Shown piece by piece: positions 45,100 to 58,051 of a stretch of DNA of 64,000 nucleotides. The stretch spans positions 3,047,922 to 3,111,921 of the forward strand of contig NZ_CP048289.1 in the NCBI RefSeq assembly GCF_014084105.1, written 5' to 3'. Position numbers and translations under genes: made by a program. The DNA is from Streptacidiphilus sp. P02-A3a. Lineage in GTDB: Bacteria; Actinomycetota; Actinomycetes; Streptomycetales; Streptomycetaceae. The notes under the pieces are model-generated. The model saw nothing but the letters and a program-made list of their open reading frames with translations, had not been told where the DNA came from and did not search any database. The stretch's first letter is position 1. Each line of letters opens with the position of its first letter.

Positions 45100-46260
45100 A
45101 TGTCACGCTTCGGCAACCTTGGTCACCGCCTCTACGTCGGCGACGTCAGCTTCGACTTCGTCGGTCGTCGCAAGCTCTGGCTGATCCTCTCCGGGGTCAT
45201 CCTGCTGCTCGCCGTCGTCGGCCTGTCGGTGCGCGGCCTGAACCTCGGCATCGAGTTCAAGGGCGGTGAGATCTACACCATCTCGAAGCCCGGGGTCACC
45301 GTCAGCCAGGCCCAGGACGCGGCGAACAAGCTCACCAACAGCGCCAACACCGTCGTGCAGTCGCAGACCAGCGGCAGCAACGGCAAAGAGATCACCGTCC
45401 AGATCAACGCCAGCGCGAACGTGGGCATCGTCCAGGCCCGCAACGAGCTGAGCTCGCAGCTGGGGCTCAACCCGCAGGACATCAACACCCAGGCGATCGG
45501 CGCCAGTTGGGGCAAGGAGATCAGCCAGAAGGCGCTTGAGGGCCTGATCGTCTTCCTGGTCCTGGTGACGTTCTACCTCGCCGTCGCCTTCGAGTGGCGG
45601 CTCGCGGTGGGCGCGCTGACCGCGCTGATGCACGACCTGGTGATCACCATCGGCATCTACGCGCTGCTGGGCTTCACGGTCAGCTCGGGCACCGTGATCG
45701 GCTTCCTGACCATCCTCGGTTACTCGCTGTACGACACCGTGGTCGTCTTCGACGGCCTCAAGGACGCCACCGCGAAGCTGCAGAGCCAGAGCCGGGAGAC
45801 CTACAGCGAGGCCGCCAACCGCTCGCTGAACGGCACCCTGGTCCGCTCGGTCAACACCACCGTGCTGGCGCTGCTCCCGGTCGCCGGGCTGCTGTTCATC
45901 GGCGGCGCGATGCTGGGCGCGGGCACCCTGAACGACATCTCGCTGGCGCTGTTCATCGGCCTCAGCGCCGGTGCCTACTCCTCGATCTGCGTGGCCACCC
46001 CGATGGTCGCCTGGCTGAAGGAGAAGGAGCCGGTGAACCAGCAGCTGGCCAAGCGGGTCACCGCCCGCCGCGCCTCCGAGGCGAAGGCCGTGGCCGAGGG
46101 CCGCACGCTGGAGCCGCAGGACGGCGACGACCAGTCCGCCGCCGACCAGCCCGAGGACGACGCCGACGCCGTGGGCGCGGGGACCGGCAGCAACGGCGTC
46201 CGCCGTCAGCCGGTCAACCGCAGCCGCAGCGACCGGCGCTCCACCGGCAAGCGGAACTAG
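45100..46260 (+). CDS. secF: Protein translocase subunit SecF
   Basis: 386-aa partner of SecD with six membrane helices. NLGIEFKGGEIYTI (GIEFKGG motif) and SLYDTVVVFDGLKDATAKL are the conserved RND signatures. C-terminal 60 residues are charged and variable. AAGGAGG at 45083-45089 overlaps the end of secD and serves ATG 45100. Confidence 0.95.
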   Translation: MSRFGNLGHRLYVGDVSFDFVGRRKLWLILSGVILLLAVVGLSVRGLNLGIEFKGGEIYTISKPGVTVSQAQDAANKLTNSANTVVQSQTSGSNGKEITVQINASANVGIVQARNELSSQLGLNPQDINTQAIGASWGKEISQKALEGLIVFLVLVTFYLAVAFEWRLAVGALTALMHDLVITIGIYALLGFTVSSGTVIGFLTILGYSLYDTVVVFDGLKDATAKLQSQSRETYSEAANRSLNGTLVRSVNTTVLALLPVAGLLFIGGAMLGAGTLNDISLALFIGLSAGAYSSICVATPMVAWLKEKEPVNQQLAKRVTARRASEAKAVAEGRTLEPQDGDDQSAADQPEDDADAVGAGTGSNGVRRQPVNRSRSDRRSTGKRN

Positions 46261-46272
46261 GGAGCGCCACCG

Positions 46273-46821
46273 ATGATCGAGACGGCCGACCTCGCCGGAG
46301 TCCTCGCGGCGCACATCCGGGACGTCCCGGACTACCCCAAGCCCGGGGTGGTCTTCAAGGACATCGCCCCGCTGCTCGCCGACGCCGAGGGCTTCGCCGC
46401 GCTCGTCGACCACCTCGGGGAGCGGGCCCGGGCGCTCGGGGCGACCAAGGTCGTCGGCCTTGAGGCGCGCGGCTTCATCCTGGCCGCCCCGGCGGCCTAC
46501 GCGGCCGGGGCGGGCTTCGTCCCGGTCCGCAAGGAGGGCAAGCTCCCCGGGCCGTGCCACCGGCAGGCGTACGAGCTGGAGTACGGCGCGGCCGTGCTGG
46601 AGGTGCAGACCGACGCCTTCACCCCGGGCGAGCGGGTCCTGGTGGTCGACGACGTGCTGGCCACCGGCGGCACCGTCGAGGCCGCGCTGGAGCTGGTCCA
46701 CCGCGCCGGAGCGGAGGTGGCCGGGGTGGTGGTACTGATGGAGCTCGGCTTCCTCGGCGGCCGCGCCCGGCTCGCCGAGCGCCTCGGCCAGGCCCCACTG
46801 GAGACCGTGGTCACCGTCTGA
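46273..46821 (+). CDS. apt: Adenine phosphoribosyltransferase
   Basis: 182-aa purine salvage enzyme producing AMP. The PRPP-binding motif VLVVDDVLATGGTVEAAL (about residues 123-140) and VGLEARGFILAAP are present. It begins 12 nt after secF; a strong terminator separates it from relA. Confidence 0.95.
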   Translation: MIETADLAGVLAAHIRDVPDYPKPGVVFKDIAPLLADAEGFAALVDHLGERARALGATKVVGLEARGFILAAPAAYAAGAGFVPVRKEGKLPGPCHRQAYELEYGAAVLEVQTDAFTPGERVLVVDDVLATGGTVEAALELVHRAGAEVAGVVVLMELGFLGGRARLAERLGQAPLETVVTV

Positions 46822-46848
46822 CCGTGCCGAACCGGCCCTGTGCCGCAC

Positions 46849-46893
46849 CGCCTCGGGCGGGTCACCGGAACCCCCGGTGACCCGCCCGAGGCG
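46849..46893 (+). terminator. Terminator between apt and relA
   Basis: Perfect 20-bp inverted repeat (46849-46868, 46874-46893) with a 5-nt loop. Confidence 0.88.
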
Positions 46894-46962
46894 TCCGGGC
46901 GAACGGCTGTCCCCGCAGCTCGGTACCATGGAGAGCCCGCGACTCGCGCCGAAGGAGTGCAC

Positions 46963-49458
<2,496 letters not shown>

Positions 49459-49464
49459 CCGGCG

Positions 49465-49510
49465 ACAGCAGGAGGGCCCCGCACCAGCCGGTGCGGGGCC
49501 CTCCTGCTGT
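49465..49510. terminator. Bidirectional terminator between relA and the DUF349 gene
   Basis: Perfect 21-bp inverted repeat (49465-49485, 49490-49510), 4-nt loop, 6 nt after the relA stop and 30 nt from the stop of the convergent gene. Confidence 0.9.
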
Positions 49511-49539
49511 TCGCGGCCGGGAGCTTCGCGGCCGGGAGT

Positions 49540-50769
49540 TCAGCCGCCGAACTCCTCCAGGCCCTTCAGGGCCTGCTCCAGCAGCTCGCGGCGGCCCGAC
49601 AGCTCGGCCTCCAGCTTGGCGGCCCGGCCCGCGTCGTTCTTGGCCCGGGCGGCCTCGATCTGCTTCTCCAGCTTGTCCACGGCCGCCTGGAGCAGCCCGG
49701 TCATGCCCTGGGCGCGGGCCCGGGCCTCCGGGTTGCTGCGCTGCCACTCGGCCTCCTCGGCCTCCCGGATCGCCCGGTCCACCGTGTGCAGCCGGGCCTC
49801 CAGCTTCGGCCGGGTGTCGCGCGGCACGTGGCCGATCTCCTCCCAGCGCTCGCTGATCGTCCGGTAGGACGCCTTCACCGCCTTCAGGTCCGCGATCGGG
49901 AGCAGCGCCTCGGCCTCGACCAGCAGCGCCTCCTTCAGCGTCTGGTTCTCCCGCTCGCCCGCGTCCCGCTCGTCGAAGACCGCCGAACGGGCCTGGAAGA
50001 AGACGTCCTGCGCGCCCCGGAAGCGGGCCCACAGCTCGTCCTCGGCCTCGCGCTGGGCCCGGCCGGCCGCCTTCCAGTCCGCCATCAGCTCGCGGTAGCG
50101 GGCGGCGGTGGCGCCCCAGTCGGTCGAGCCGGACAGCGACTCGGCCTCCTTCGCCAGCTTCTCCTTGGTCAGCCTGGCCTCGTCGCGCTGCTGGTCCAGC
50201 GTCGCGAAGTGGGCCTTGCGGCGCTTGGAGAAGGTCGAGCGGGCGTGCGAGAAGCGGTGCCACAGCTCGTCGTCCGCCTTGCGGTCGAGCCGGGGCAGCG
50301 CCTTCCAGGAGTCCACCAGCGCCCGCAGCCGGTCCCCGGCCTCCCGCCACTGGGTGGACTCGGCCAGCCGCTCGGCCTCGGCCACCAGCGTGTCCTTGGC
50401 CCCCCGGGCCTCCTCCTGCGCCTTGGCGCGGGCCGCCCGGCGCTCCTCTCGGCGGCTCTCCACCTCCGCCACCAGGGCGTCGAGCCGGGTCGCCAGGGCG
50501 GCCAGGTCACCGACCGCATGCCCCTCGGTGACCTGCGCGCGCAGGTGCTCGATCGCGGTCAGGGCGTCCTTCGCGGCCAGGTCGGTCGTGCGCACCCGGC
50601 GCTCCAACAGGCCGATCTCGACGGCGATGCCGTCGTACTTCCGGGTGAAGTAGGCGAGGGCCTCATCGGGGGAACCTGCCTGCCACGAGCCGACGACGTG
50701 TTCGCCCTCGGCCGTCCGCACGTAGACGTTCCCCTCGTCGTCGACACGGCCCCACGGGTCGCTGGTCAC
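49540..50769 (-). CDS. DUF349-domain coiled-coil protein
   Basis: 409 aa composed mainly of charged helices with several DUF349 repeats (about residues 135-205, 210-285, 290-350; each with a WxxxG/L...LW.RF.xA pattern such as DELWHRFSHARSTF and DELWARFRGAQDVFF). The N-terminal 60 residues form a small beta-like region (NVYVRTAEGEHVVGSW). Cytosolic; function unknown. The start has GGAGGAG 4 nt upstream and an 11-bp hairpin (50786-50813) sits just before that site. Confidence 0.88.
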   Translation of the reverse strand: MTSDPWGRVDDEGNVYVRTAEGEHVVGSWQAGSPDEALAYFTRKYDGIAVEIGLLERRVRTTDLAAKDALTAIEHLRAQVTEGHAVGDLAALATRLDALVAEVESRREERRAARAKAQEEARGAKDTLVAEAERLAESTQWREAGDRLRALVDSWKALPRLDRKADDELWHRFSHARSTFSKRRKAHFATLDQQRDEARLTKEKLAKEAESLSGSTDWGATAARYRELMADWKAAGRAQREAEDELWARFRGAQDVFFQARSAVFDERDAGERENQTLKEALLVEAEALLPIADLKAVKASYRTISERWEEIGHVPRDTRPKLEARLHTVDRAIREAEEAEWQRSNPEARARAQGMTGLLQAAVDKLEKQIEAARAKNDAGRAAKLEAELSGRRELLEQALKGLEEFGG

Positions 50770-50785
50770 AGCGCCTCCTCCATAT

Positions 50786-50813
50786 GGTGGCCCTCCGCTG
50801 GGGGAGGGCCACC
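50786..50813 (-). terminator. Hairpin before the DUF349 gene (attenuator or terminator of the cyclophilin gene)
   Basis: Perfect 11-bp inverted repeat (50786-50796, 50803-50813), about 140 nt beyond the cyclophilin stop and 17 nt before the DUF349 start on the minus strand. Confidence 0.55.
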
Positions 50814-50952
50814 CTCCACAGTTCGTTGCCCGGCCTGGCTCAGACTGGCCACCGGGGTCAAGGCACCCTACAAGACGCCAACATAGGCGACTGGTACCGG
50901 TGCTGTCCGTATCCCGACGGCTAAAACTGTCCCGCGTGCCGCCCGGGACGGA

Positions 50953-51819
50953 TCAGACCTTCGCGGCCGTCACCGTCTGCATGATCACGCTCTCCTTGGG
51001 GTGGCCGTCGCCGGTCCCGTTGGAGTTGTCCGAACCGGCCGCGGCGATCGAGTTCAGCACGCTCATACCGCCGGTGATGGTGCCGAACGGGGTGTACGAC
51101 GGCGGCAGCGTGCTGTCCTTGTAGACCAGGAAGAACTGGCTGCCGTTGGTGTTCGCGCCGGAGTTCGCCATCGCCACCGTGCCCGCCGGGTAGGTCACCG
51201 TGGAGCCGCTGCCGAAGGCCTTCAGGTTCTCGTCCTTGAACGAGTAGCCGGGGCCGCCGGAGCCGGAGCCGGTCGGGTCGCCGCACTGGAGCACGTAGAT
51301 GCCGGAGGTGGTGAGCCGGTGGCAGGTCACGTTGTTGAAGTAGTCCTGGTCCGTCAGGAAGACGAAGGAGTTCACCGTGACCGGGGCCACCGAGGGGTTC
51401 AGTTGCAGCGAGACCGTGCCCCGGTTGGTCTTGATGGTGATGTTGTACTTCGCCGAGGTGTCGATGGTCATCGCCGGCGCGGTCTTCCACTGCTTGCCGT
51501 TGTTCTTCGGCACCGCGGCGGTCGCGGTCGCGCTCGGGGCGGCCGAGGGCGCGCTGCTGGCGGCGGGCGTCGCCTTGTCCGCCGAGACCGCCTTCTTCTT
51601 GCTGCCGGAGTCCGTGCCCCACCAGATCCCGCCCGCGATGACCACCACCGCCAGCACCGAGGAGCCGATGATCAGCGCGTTCCGCCGGGCCCGGCGCACC
51701 TTCTCGGCACGGACCCGCATCTGCCGCTCGTACTTGATCTGGGCCAACTGCCGCGCCCGCTTCTCCTTGTCCTTGGAAAGCGCGGGCTTGTGCGGCTTCG
51801 ACGTGTTCTTGGCGGCCAC
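50953..51819 (-). CDS. Membrane-anchored peptidyl-prolyl cis-trans isomerase (cyclophilin)
   Basis: 288 aa. A very basic N-terminus (about residues 1-46) and a membrane helix NALIIGSSVLAVVVIAGGIWW (about 47-67) are followed by a Ser/Ala/Thr linker and a cyclophilin domain (from about 110) with FVFLTDQDYFNNVTCHRL, GTVAMANSGANTNGSQFFLVY and the final GMSVLNSIAAAG. Orientation suggests the isomerase works outside the membrane on secreted proteins. Start GTG 51819. Confidence 0.9.
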   Translation of the reverse strand: MAAKNTSKPHKPALSKDKEKRARQLAQIKYERQMRVRAEKVRRARRNALIIGSSVLAVVVIAGGIWWGTDSGSKKKAVSADKATPAASSAPSAAPSATATAAVPKNNGKQWKTAPAMTIDTSAKYNITIKTNRGTVSLQLNPSVAPVTVNSFVFLTDQDYFNNVTCHRLTTSGIYVLQCGDPTGSGSGGPGYSFKDENLKAFGSGSTVTYPAGTVAMANSGANTNGSQFFLVYKDSTLPPSYTPFGTITGGMSVLNSIAAAGSDNSNGTGDGHPKESVIMQTVTAAKV

Positions 51820-52052
51820 CGACAGTCACTCCCTACTGACGTCCCCGCACCTCGTCGGTGGGGATCTTTCCACTTGTTGGGCGCTCAGTGTAGGGACGGA
51901 ATCTTTAAATACTCTTCAGGTTCCAGAAATCGGCCGCCGCCACCCGCGGACAACGGGTTCGCGATCGTCCCCGCCCCGCCGGTAGGCTGCGGGGAAGACC
52001 TCCGCGCCGTCCGGCGCACCGCCGAGACCGTCCCGACGTGCAAAGGACCCAC

Positions 52053-52763
52053 GTGTTCATCGCCGGATTCCCCGCAGGCGCCTGGGGCACCAACTGCTAC
52101 CTGGTCGCCCCGGCCGTCGGCGAGGAGTGCGTCATCGTCGACCCGGGCCACCAGGCCGCCGCCGGAGTCGAGGACGCCGTCCGCGAGCACGGGCTCAAGC
52201 CGGTCGCCGTGCTGCTCACCCACGGGCACATCGACCACGTCGCCTCGGTCGTCCCGGTCTGCGGCGCGCGCGGGATCCCGGCCTGGATCCACCCCGAGGA
52301 CCGCTACATGCTGGCGGACCCGGAGAAGGCCCTCGGCCGCGCCCTCGGCGCCCAGCTCATGGGCGAGCTCACCGTCGGCGAACCCGACGACGTCCGGGTG
52401 CTCACCGACGGCAGCACGCTGGAACTCGCCGGACTGCGCTTCGGCGTCGACCACGCCCCCGGCCATACCGGGGGGTCGGTGACCTTCCGGACCCCCGCCG
52501 CACCGGAATTGCCGCCGGTGCTCTTCTCGGGGGACCTGCTCTTCGCCGGCTCCGTAGGACGCTCCGACCTCCCCGGCGGCGACCACAGCGCGCTGCTGCG
52601 GTCGCTGGCCCGGGTATGCCTGCCGCTCCAGGACGAGACCGTGGTCCTGTCCGGACACGGCCCCCAGACCACCATCGGCCGCGAACGCGCCACCAACCCG
52701 TACCTGCTCCAGGTCGCGGGCGCGGGCACCGAAGGCACCGCCGCCCAGCGGCGAGGAATGTAG
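52053..52763 (+). CDS. MBL-fold metallo-hydrolase (glyoxalase II-like)
   Basis: 236-aa metallo-beta-lactamase-fold hydrolase. The zinc motif THGHIDH places His57, His59, Asp61 and His62 around the metal; later ligands are in [17 protein letters not shown] and [13 protein letters not shown] 52053 is chosen because AAAGGA (52042-52047) is 5 nt upstream and the next residues [17 protein letters not shown] form the first strand; GTG 52038 is upstream of that site. Precedes hisS by 12 nt, likely in one operon. Thioester substrate not proven. Confidence 0.9.
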   Translation: MFIAGFPAGAWGTNCYLVAPAVGEECVIVDPGHQAAAGVEDAVREHGLKPVAVLLTHGHIDHVASVVPVCGARGIPAWIHPEDRYMLADPEKALGRALGAQLMGELTVGEPDDVRVLTDGSTLELAGLRFGVDHAPGHTGGSVTFRTPAAPELPPVLFSGDLLFAGSVGRSDLPGGDHSALLRSLARVCLPLQDETVVLSGHGPQTTIGRERATNPYLLQVAGAGTEGTAAQRRGM

Positions 52764-52775
52764 ACGACACAGCAG

Positions 52776-54038
52776 ATGAGCACTTTCCAGGCCCCCAAGG
52801 GCACGTACGACATCCTGCCCGCCGACTCCGCGACCGTGCTCGCGGTGCGCGAGGCGATCTCCGCCCCGCTGCGCCGGGCCGGCTACGGCTACATCGAGAC
52901 CCCGGTCTTCGAGGACGTCGCGCTGTTCTCCCGCGGCGTCGGCGAGTCCACCGACATCGTCAGCAAGGAGATGTTCACCCTCACCAAGCGCAGCAGCGAG
53001 GAGCTCGCGCTGCGCCCCGAGGGCACCGCCTCGGTGCTGCGGGCCGCGCTCCAGGGCAACCTGCACCGGATCGGCAGCCTCCCGGTCAAGCTCTGGTACA
53101 GCGGCTCGCAGTACCGCTACGAGCGGCCGCAGAAGGGCCGCTACCGGCAGTTCTGGCAGGTCGGCGCGGAGGCCGTCGGCGTCGAGGACCCGGCGGTGGA
53201 CGCCGAGCTGATCATCCTCGCGGACGACGCCTACCGCTCGCTGGGCCTGCGGAACTTCCGGATCCTGCTGAACAGCCTCGGCGACAAGCAGTGCCGCCCG
53301 GTCTACCGCGCCGCGCTGCGGGACTTCCTGGCCGGGCTCGACCTCGACGACGAGACCGTCCGCCGGGCCGAGCTCAACCCGCTGCGGGTGCTCGACGACA
53401 AGCGCGAGTCGGTCCAGGCCCAACTCACCGGCGCGCCCAGGCTGGTCGACTACCTGTGCGAGGAGTGCAAGGAGTACCACGAGCAGGTCCGCGAGCTGCT
53501 GACGGCGGCCGGGGTCGGCTTCGAGGACGACACCAAGCTGGTCCGCGGCCTGGACTACTACACCCGCACCACCTTCGAGTTCGTCCACGACGGCCTCGGC
53601 GCGCAGTCCGCCGTCGGCGGCGGCGGACGCTACGACGGCCTGTCCGAGATGATCGGCGGCCCGGCGCTGCCGTCCGTCGGCTGGGCGCTCGGCGTCGACC
53701 GCACCGTGCTGGCACTGGAGGCCGAGGGCGTGGTGCTGCCGACCCCGCCCGCGGTCGACGTCTTCGGCGTCCCGCTCGGCGAGCAGGCCCGCCGGGTGCT
53801 GTTCGGCGCGGTCACCGCGCTGCGCCGGGAGGGCCTCGCCGCCGACCTCGCCTACGGCCACAAGGGACTCAAGGCCGCCATGAAGGCCGCCGACCGCTCC
53901 GGCGCGCGGTTCGCCCTGGTCGCCGGGGACCGGGACCTGGCCGAGGGGCTCGTCCAGCTCAAGGACCTCACCACCGGCGACCAGACCCCGGTCGCCCTCG
54001 ACGCTCTCGTCGCCACCCTGAAGGAGAAGCTGAAGTGA
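52776..54038 (+). CDS. hisS: Histidyl-tRNA synthetase
   Basis: 420-aa class II synthetase. Motif 2 [14 protein letters not shown], the His-specific [15 protein letters not shown] and GGGGRYDGL, and a C-terminal anticodon domain ([13 protein letters not shown]...) are present. Follows the metallo-hydrolase and overlaps aspS (GTGA). Confidence 0.96.
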   Translation: MSTFQAPKGTYDILPADSATVLAVREAISAPLRRAGYGYIETPVFEDVALFSRGVGESTDIVSKEMFTLTKRSSEELALRPEGTASVLRAALQGNLHRIGSLPVKLWYSGSQYRYERPQKGRYRQFWQVGAEAVGVEDPAVDAELIILADDAYRSLGLRNFRILLNSLGDKQCRPVYRAALRDFLAGLDLDDETVRRAELNPLRVLDDKRESVQAQLTGAPRLVDYLCEECKEYHEQVRELLTAAGVGFEDDTKLVRGLDYYTRTTFEFVHDGLGAQSAVGGGGRYDGLSEMIGGPALPSVGWALGVDRTVLALEAEGVVLPTPPAVDVFGVPLGEQARRVLFGAVTALRREGLAADLAYGHKGLKAAMKAADRSGARFALVAGDRDLAEGLVQLKDLTTGDQTPVALDALVATLKEKLK

Positions 54039-55804
54039 TCCGCAGCCATGAAGCCGGCACGCTCCGCCCGGAGCACGCCGGCACCACCGTGACCCTCGCG
54101 GGCTGGGTCGCCCGCCGCCGCGACCACGGCGGTGTCGCCTTCATCGATCTGCGCGACGCCTCCGGCACCGTCCAGGTCGTGGTGCGCGACCTGGAGGCGG
54201 TCTCCGAGCTGCGCTCCGAGTGGTGCGTCAAGGTCGTCGGCGACGTCCGGGTGCGGCCCGAGGGCAACGAGAACACCGAGATCCCGACCGGTGCGATCGA
54301 GGTCGTGGTCAACGAGCTGACCGTGCTCTCCGAGTCCGCCGCGCTGCCGTTCCAGGTCGCCGAGTACGAGCCGGGATCGGTCAACGAGGAGGTCCGGCTC
54401 CGCTACCGCTACCTGGACCTGCGCCGCGAGGGGCCGGCCAAGGCGCTGCGGCTGCGCTCCCGGGCCACCCACATCATCCGCACGGTGATGGAGGAGAACG
54501 GCTTCCTCGACATCGAGACCCCGTACCTCACCCGGTCCACCCCCGAGGGCGCCCGTGACTTCCTGGTGCCGGTCCGGCTCCAGCCCGGCCACTGGTACGC
54601 CCTGCCGCAGTCGCCGCAGCTGTTCAAGCAGCTGCTGATGGTGGCCGGGATGGAGCGGTACTACCAGATCGCCCGCTGCTTCCGGGACGAGGACTTCCGC
54701 GCCGACCGGCAGCCGGAGTTCACCCAGCTCGACGTCGAGGCGTCGTTCGTCGACCAGGAGGACATCCTGGAGCTCGGCGAGAAGCTGATCGCCAGGATCT
54801 GGAGCGAGGTCCACGGCCACCAGGTGCGGCTCCCGCTGCCCCGGCTGACCTACGCGGACGCGATGGCCCGCTACGGCTCGGACAAGCCCGACGTCCGCTT
54901 CGGCAACGAACTGGCCGACCTCACCTCGTACTTCGAGGGCACCGAGTTCCGGGTGTTCCAGGCGCCCTACGTGGGCGCGGTGGTCATGCCCGGCGGCGCC
55001 TCGCAGCCGCGCAAGCAGCTGGACGCCTGGCAGGACTGGGCCAAGGCGCGCGGCGCGCGCGGCCTGGCGTACGTGCTGGTGGACGCCGAGACCGGCGAGC
55101 TGCGCGGTCCGGTCGCCAAGAACCTGTCCGAGGCGCACCTGGCCGGGCTGGCCGAGGCGGCGGGCGCCAAGCCCGGCGACGCGGTGTTCTTCGCGGCCGG
55201 AAAGAAGACCCCCTCGCAGGAGCTGCTGGGCGCGGCCCGGCTGGAGATCGGCCGCCGCTGCGAGCTGATCGACGAGTCGGCCTGGGCCTTCCTGTGGGTC
55301 GTCGACTTCCCGATGTTCGAGCCGATCGAGGACGACAAGGGCGAGTTCCAAGGCTGGCACGCGGTGCACCACCCGTTCACCGCGCCCACCGCCGAGAGCC
55401 TGGACACCTTCGACAAGGACCCGGGATCGGCCCTGTCCAACGCCTACGACCTGGTGCTGAACGGCAGCGAGATCGGCGGCGGCTCGATCCGCATCCACCA
55501 GAAGGACGTGCAGAAGCGGGCGTTCGACGCGATCGGGCTCTCCGAGGAGGAGGCCCAGTCGCAGTTCGGCTTCCTGCTCAACGCCTTCGACTTCGGCCCG
55601 CCGCCGCACGGCGGCATCGCCCTGGGCCTGGACCGGCTGGTGGCGCTGCTGGGCGGCTACGAGACCATTCGCGACGTGATGGCCTTCCCGAAGACCTCCA
55701 CCGGCGGCGACCCGCTGACCGGCGCGCCCACGCCGATCACGGCGCAGCAGCGCAAGGAGGCCGGCGTGGACGCCAAGCCCAAGTCGGAGCAGCCGGAGGG
55801 CTGA
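54035..55804 (+). CDS. aspS: Aspartyl-tRNA synthetase
   Basis: 589-aa class II synthetase of the bacterial type: N-terminal OB anticodon domain, motif 2 [22 protein letters not shown], the bacterial GAD insertion (about residues 285-410) and motif 3 [16 protein letters not shown]. Start GTG overlaps hisS stop. A 15-bp hairpin follows. Confidence 0.96.
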   Translation: MIRSHEAGTLRPEHAGTTVTLAGWVARRRDHGGVAFIDLRDASGTVQVVVRDLEAVSELRSEWCVKVVGDVRVRPEGNENTEIPTGAIEVVVNELTVLSESAALPFQVAEYEPGSVNEEVRLRYRYLDLRREGPAKALRLRSRATHIIRTVMEENGFLDIETPYLTRSTPEGARDFLVPVRLQPGHWYALPQSPQLFKQLLMVAGMERYYQIARCFRDEDFRADRQPEFTQLDVEASFVDQEDILELGEKLIARIWSEVHGHQVRLPLPRLTYADAMARYGSDKPDVRFGNELADLTSYFEGTEFRVFQAPYVGAVVMPGGASQPRKQLDAWQDWAKARGARGLAYVLVDAETGELRGPVAKNLSEAHLAGLAEAAGAKPGDAVFFAAGKKTPSQELLGAARLEIGRRCELIDESAWAFLWVVDFPMFEPIEDDKGEFQGWHAVHHPFTAPTAESLDTFDKDPGSALSNAYDLVLNGSEIGGGSIRIHQKDVQKRAFDAIGLSEEEAQSQFGFLLNAFDFGPPPHGGIALGLDRLVALLGGYETIRDVMAFPKTSTGGDPLTGAPTPITAQQRKEAGVDAKPKSEQPEG

Positions 55805-55825
55805 CCGCGCGGCGGCGTCGAACGT

Positions 55826-55858
55826 GAGGGGGGTGACCACACCGTGGTCGCCCCCCTC
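55826..55858. terminator. Bidirectional terminator between aspS and the TNT-domain gene
   Basis: 15-bp inverted repeat (55826-55840, 55844-55858; one G-U) with 3-nt loop, 22 nt after aspS and 17 nt from the stop of the convergent gene. Confidence 0.82.
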
Positions 55859-55874
55859 GGGTTTCCGCCGCGGC

Positions 55875-56570
55875 TCAGCCGACCGCGGTCAGGTAGCCGT
55901 TGCTGACCAGCCACAGCACGTTCAGCGCGGCGGGCGCGCCGGGGACCAGGGAACCGTCGAGCTGGTACTGCCAGCCGTAGCCGCGCTGGCCGAACCAGGG
56001 CGCGATCGGACCGGCGTCCACCTTGAACGGCTTGTCCACCCGGTAGTCGTGGTAGTTGCAGGTCGCCGCCGGGTTGCTGTCCAGGCTGGACGGCGGGATC
56101 GAGCGGGAGGTGTAGGACAGGCCCGCGGGGGCGAGGAAGGAGCCGTACTCGCTGCCGTAGCGGTCGATGTCGGCGCCGGGCCGCAGGGTCTGGGTGATCT
56201 CGACCGGCTTGCCGTCGGGCGCGATCACATAGCCGTTGTCCGGCGGGTAGATCCAGCCCGGGGAACCGTTGTTGGCGGTCGGGCTGTAGTACGTGGCCAG
56301 CAGCCGGGCGTCGCCCAGGTCGCCCCCGCGCCGGTAGCCGAGGAGTTCCTGGCCGACCCGGCCGATACTCGGCAGCCGCTGCGGTCCGAGCCGGGAGTCG
56401 GCGTCGTAGTAGGCGGCCGAGCAGGCGTTCAGCGGTGTGGAGTGGACGCTGAGCGCGCCGATCGCGCCGGGCACGGAGGCCTGGGCGCTGGACGCCCCGC
56501 TGCCGACCGCGCCGCCGGTGAGCAGCGCGGTGGCCGCGAGCGCGGCGGCCAGGTTCCTGCGGATGCGCAT
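55875..56570 (-). CDS. Secreted TNT-domain protein, putative NAD(+) glycohydrolase
   Basis: 231 aa. A Sec signal peptide (MRIRRNLAAALAATALLTGG..., cleavage probably near ASSAQAS, about residue 32) precedes a C-terminal domain matching TNT (tuberculosis necrotizing toxin) proteins: RYGSEYGSFLAPAGLSYTSRSIPP, YHDYRVDKPFKVDAG, IAPWFGQRGYGWQYQL. In that family Arg, Tyr and Gln residues in these segments act on NAD. AAGGGGG precedes ATG 56570. No immunity-factor gene is adjacent; secretion could make one unnecessary. Function as an extracellular NADase is inferred. Confidence 0.78.
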   Translation of the reverse strand: MRIRRNLAAALAATALLTGGAVGSGASSAQASVPGAIGALSVHSTPLNACSAAYYDADSRLGPQRLPSIGRVGQELLGYRRGGDLGDARLLATYYSPTANNGSPGWIYPPDNGYVIAPDGKPVEITQTLRPGADIDRYGSEYGSFLAPAGLSYTSRSIPPSSLDSNPAATCNYHDYRVDKPFKVDAGPIAPWFGQRGYGWQYQLDGSLVPGAPAALNVLWLVSNGYLTAVG

Positions 56571-56704
56571 GATCCCCCTTGGGTGTGTTCCGTGACGGAT
56601 TGTGTGCGTACGGTGACCAGTGAAGCGGGTGTGGCGGTACCGCGTCAACGGTGCCCGGGGGAGCGCGCCGCGTGTTGTCGGTGCCGGGCGCTAGTGTCGG
56701 GGGA

Positions 56705-58051
56705 GTGGAACCCGATCTGTTCACCGCAGCCGCCGAGGAACGCCAGGCCAGGGAGCCGGGGCGGTCCCCGTTGGCGGTGCGGATGCGTCCGCGCACCCTG
56801 GACGAGGTGGCCGGGCAGCGACGGCTGCTGGGCGAGGGCTCGCCGCTGCGGCGGCTGGTGGCCGGGGCGGCCGGGCCCGCCGCGACCTCCTCGGTGATCC
56901 TGTACGGGCCGCCGGGCACCGGGAAGACCACGCTGGCGTACGTGATCAGCCAGGCCACCGAGAAGCGCTTCGTCGAGCTGTCGGCGATCACCGCCGGGGT
57001 GAAGGAGGTGCGCGCGGTGATCGAGAGCGCGCGCCGCGAGGTGGGCGCCTCCGGCCGGGAGACCACGCTGTTCCTGGACGAGATCCACCGCTTCTCCAAG
57101 GCCCAGCAGGACAGCCTGCTGCCGGCGGTGGAGAACCGCTGGGTGACGCTGATCGCGGCCACCACCGAGAACCCGTACTTCTCGGTGATCTCACCGCTGC
57201 TGTCGCGCTCGCTGCTGCTGACCCTGGAGTCGCTGACCGACGAGGACGTGCGCGGGCTGCTGCGCCGGGCGGTGGCCGACGAGCGCGGGCTGGGCGGGGC
57301 GCTGGCGCTGGCCGAGGACGCCGAGGACCACCTGGTGCGGATCGCGGGCGGCGACGCCCGCAAGGCGCTGACCGCGCTGGAGGCGGCGGCCGGGACGGCG
57401 CTGGCGCTGGGCGCGGCGGAGGTCCGGCTGGCGGACGTCGAGCAGGCCGTGGACAAGGCGGCGGTGCGCTACGACCGGGACGGCGACCAGCACTACGACG
57501 TGGCCAGCGCGCTGATCAAGTCGATCCGGGGCAGTGACGCGGACGCCGCGCTGCACTACCTGGCGCGGATGATCGAGGCGGGCGAGGACCCGAGGTTCAT
57601 CGCCCGGCGGCTGATGATCTCGGCCAGCGAGGACATCGGCCTGGCCGACCCGAACGCGCTGCCGCTGGCGGTCGCGGCGGCGCAGGCGGTGGCGATGATC
57701 GGCTTCCCGGAGGCCGCGCTGACGCTGTCGCACGCGGTGATCGCGCTGGCGCTGGCACCCAAGTCCAACTCGGCGACCACCGCGATCGGCGCGGCGATGG
57801 CCGACGTCCGGCAGGGGTTGGCCGGGCCGGTGCCGCCGCACCTGCGGGACGGCCACTACGCGGGGGCGAAGAAGCTCGGCCACGCGCAGGGCTACGTCTA
57901 CCCGCACGACCTGCCGGAGGGTGTCGCGGCGCAGCAGTACGCGCCGGACGCGGTGCACGGCAAGCGCTACTACGAGCCCACCCGGCGCGGCGCGGAGGCC
58001 CGCTACGCGGACATCTCCGAGTGGGTGCGCGGGCGGTTGTCGGGGGAGTAG
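56705..58051 (+). CDS. rarA: Replication-associated recombination protein A (MgsA/RarA AAA+ ATPase)
   Basis: 448-aa clamp-loader-like ATPase acting at stalled forks. [13 protein letters not shown], Walker [13 protein letters not shown] (about residues 67-78), Walker [10 protein letters not shown] (about 118-126), [17 protein letters not shown], and the C-terminal MgsA tetramerisation domain ([32 protein letters not shown]). GTG 56705 is tentatively taken as start; the ribosome site is close and other in-frame starts upstream lack one. Confidence 0.92.
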   Translation: MEPDLFTAAAEERQAREPGRSPLAVRMRPRTLDEVAGQRRLLGEGSPLRRLVAGAAGPAATSSVILYGPPGTGKTTLAYVISQATEKRFVELSAITAGVKEVRAVIESARREVGASGRETTLFLDEIHRFSKAQQDSLLPAVENRWVTLIAATTENPYFSVISPLLSRSLLLTLESLTDEDVRGLLRRAVADERGLGGALALAEDAEDHLVRIAGGDARKALTALEAAAGTALALGAAEVRLADVEQAVDKAAVRYDRDGDQHYDVASALIKSIRGSDADAALHYLARMIEAGEDPRFIARRLMISASEDIGLADPNALPLAVAAAQAVAMIGFPEAALTLSHAVIALALAPKSNSATTAIGAAMADVRQGLAGPVPPHLRDGHYAGAKKLGHAQGYVYPHDLPEGVAAQQYAPDAVHGKRYYEPTRRGAEARYADISEWVRGRLSGE

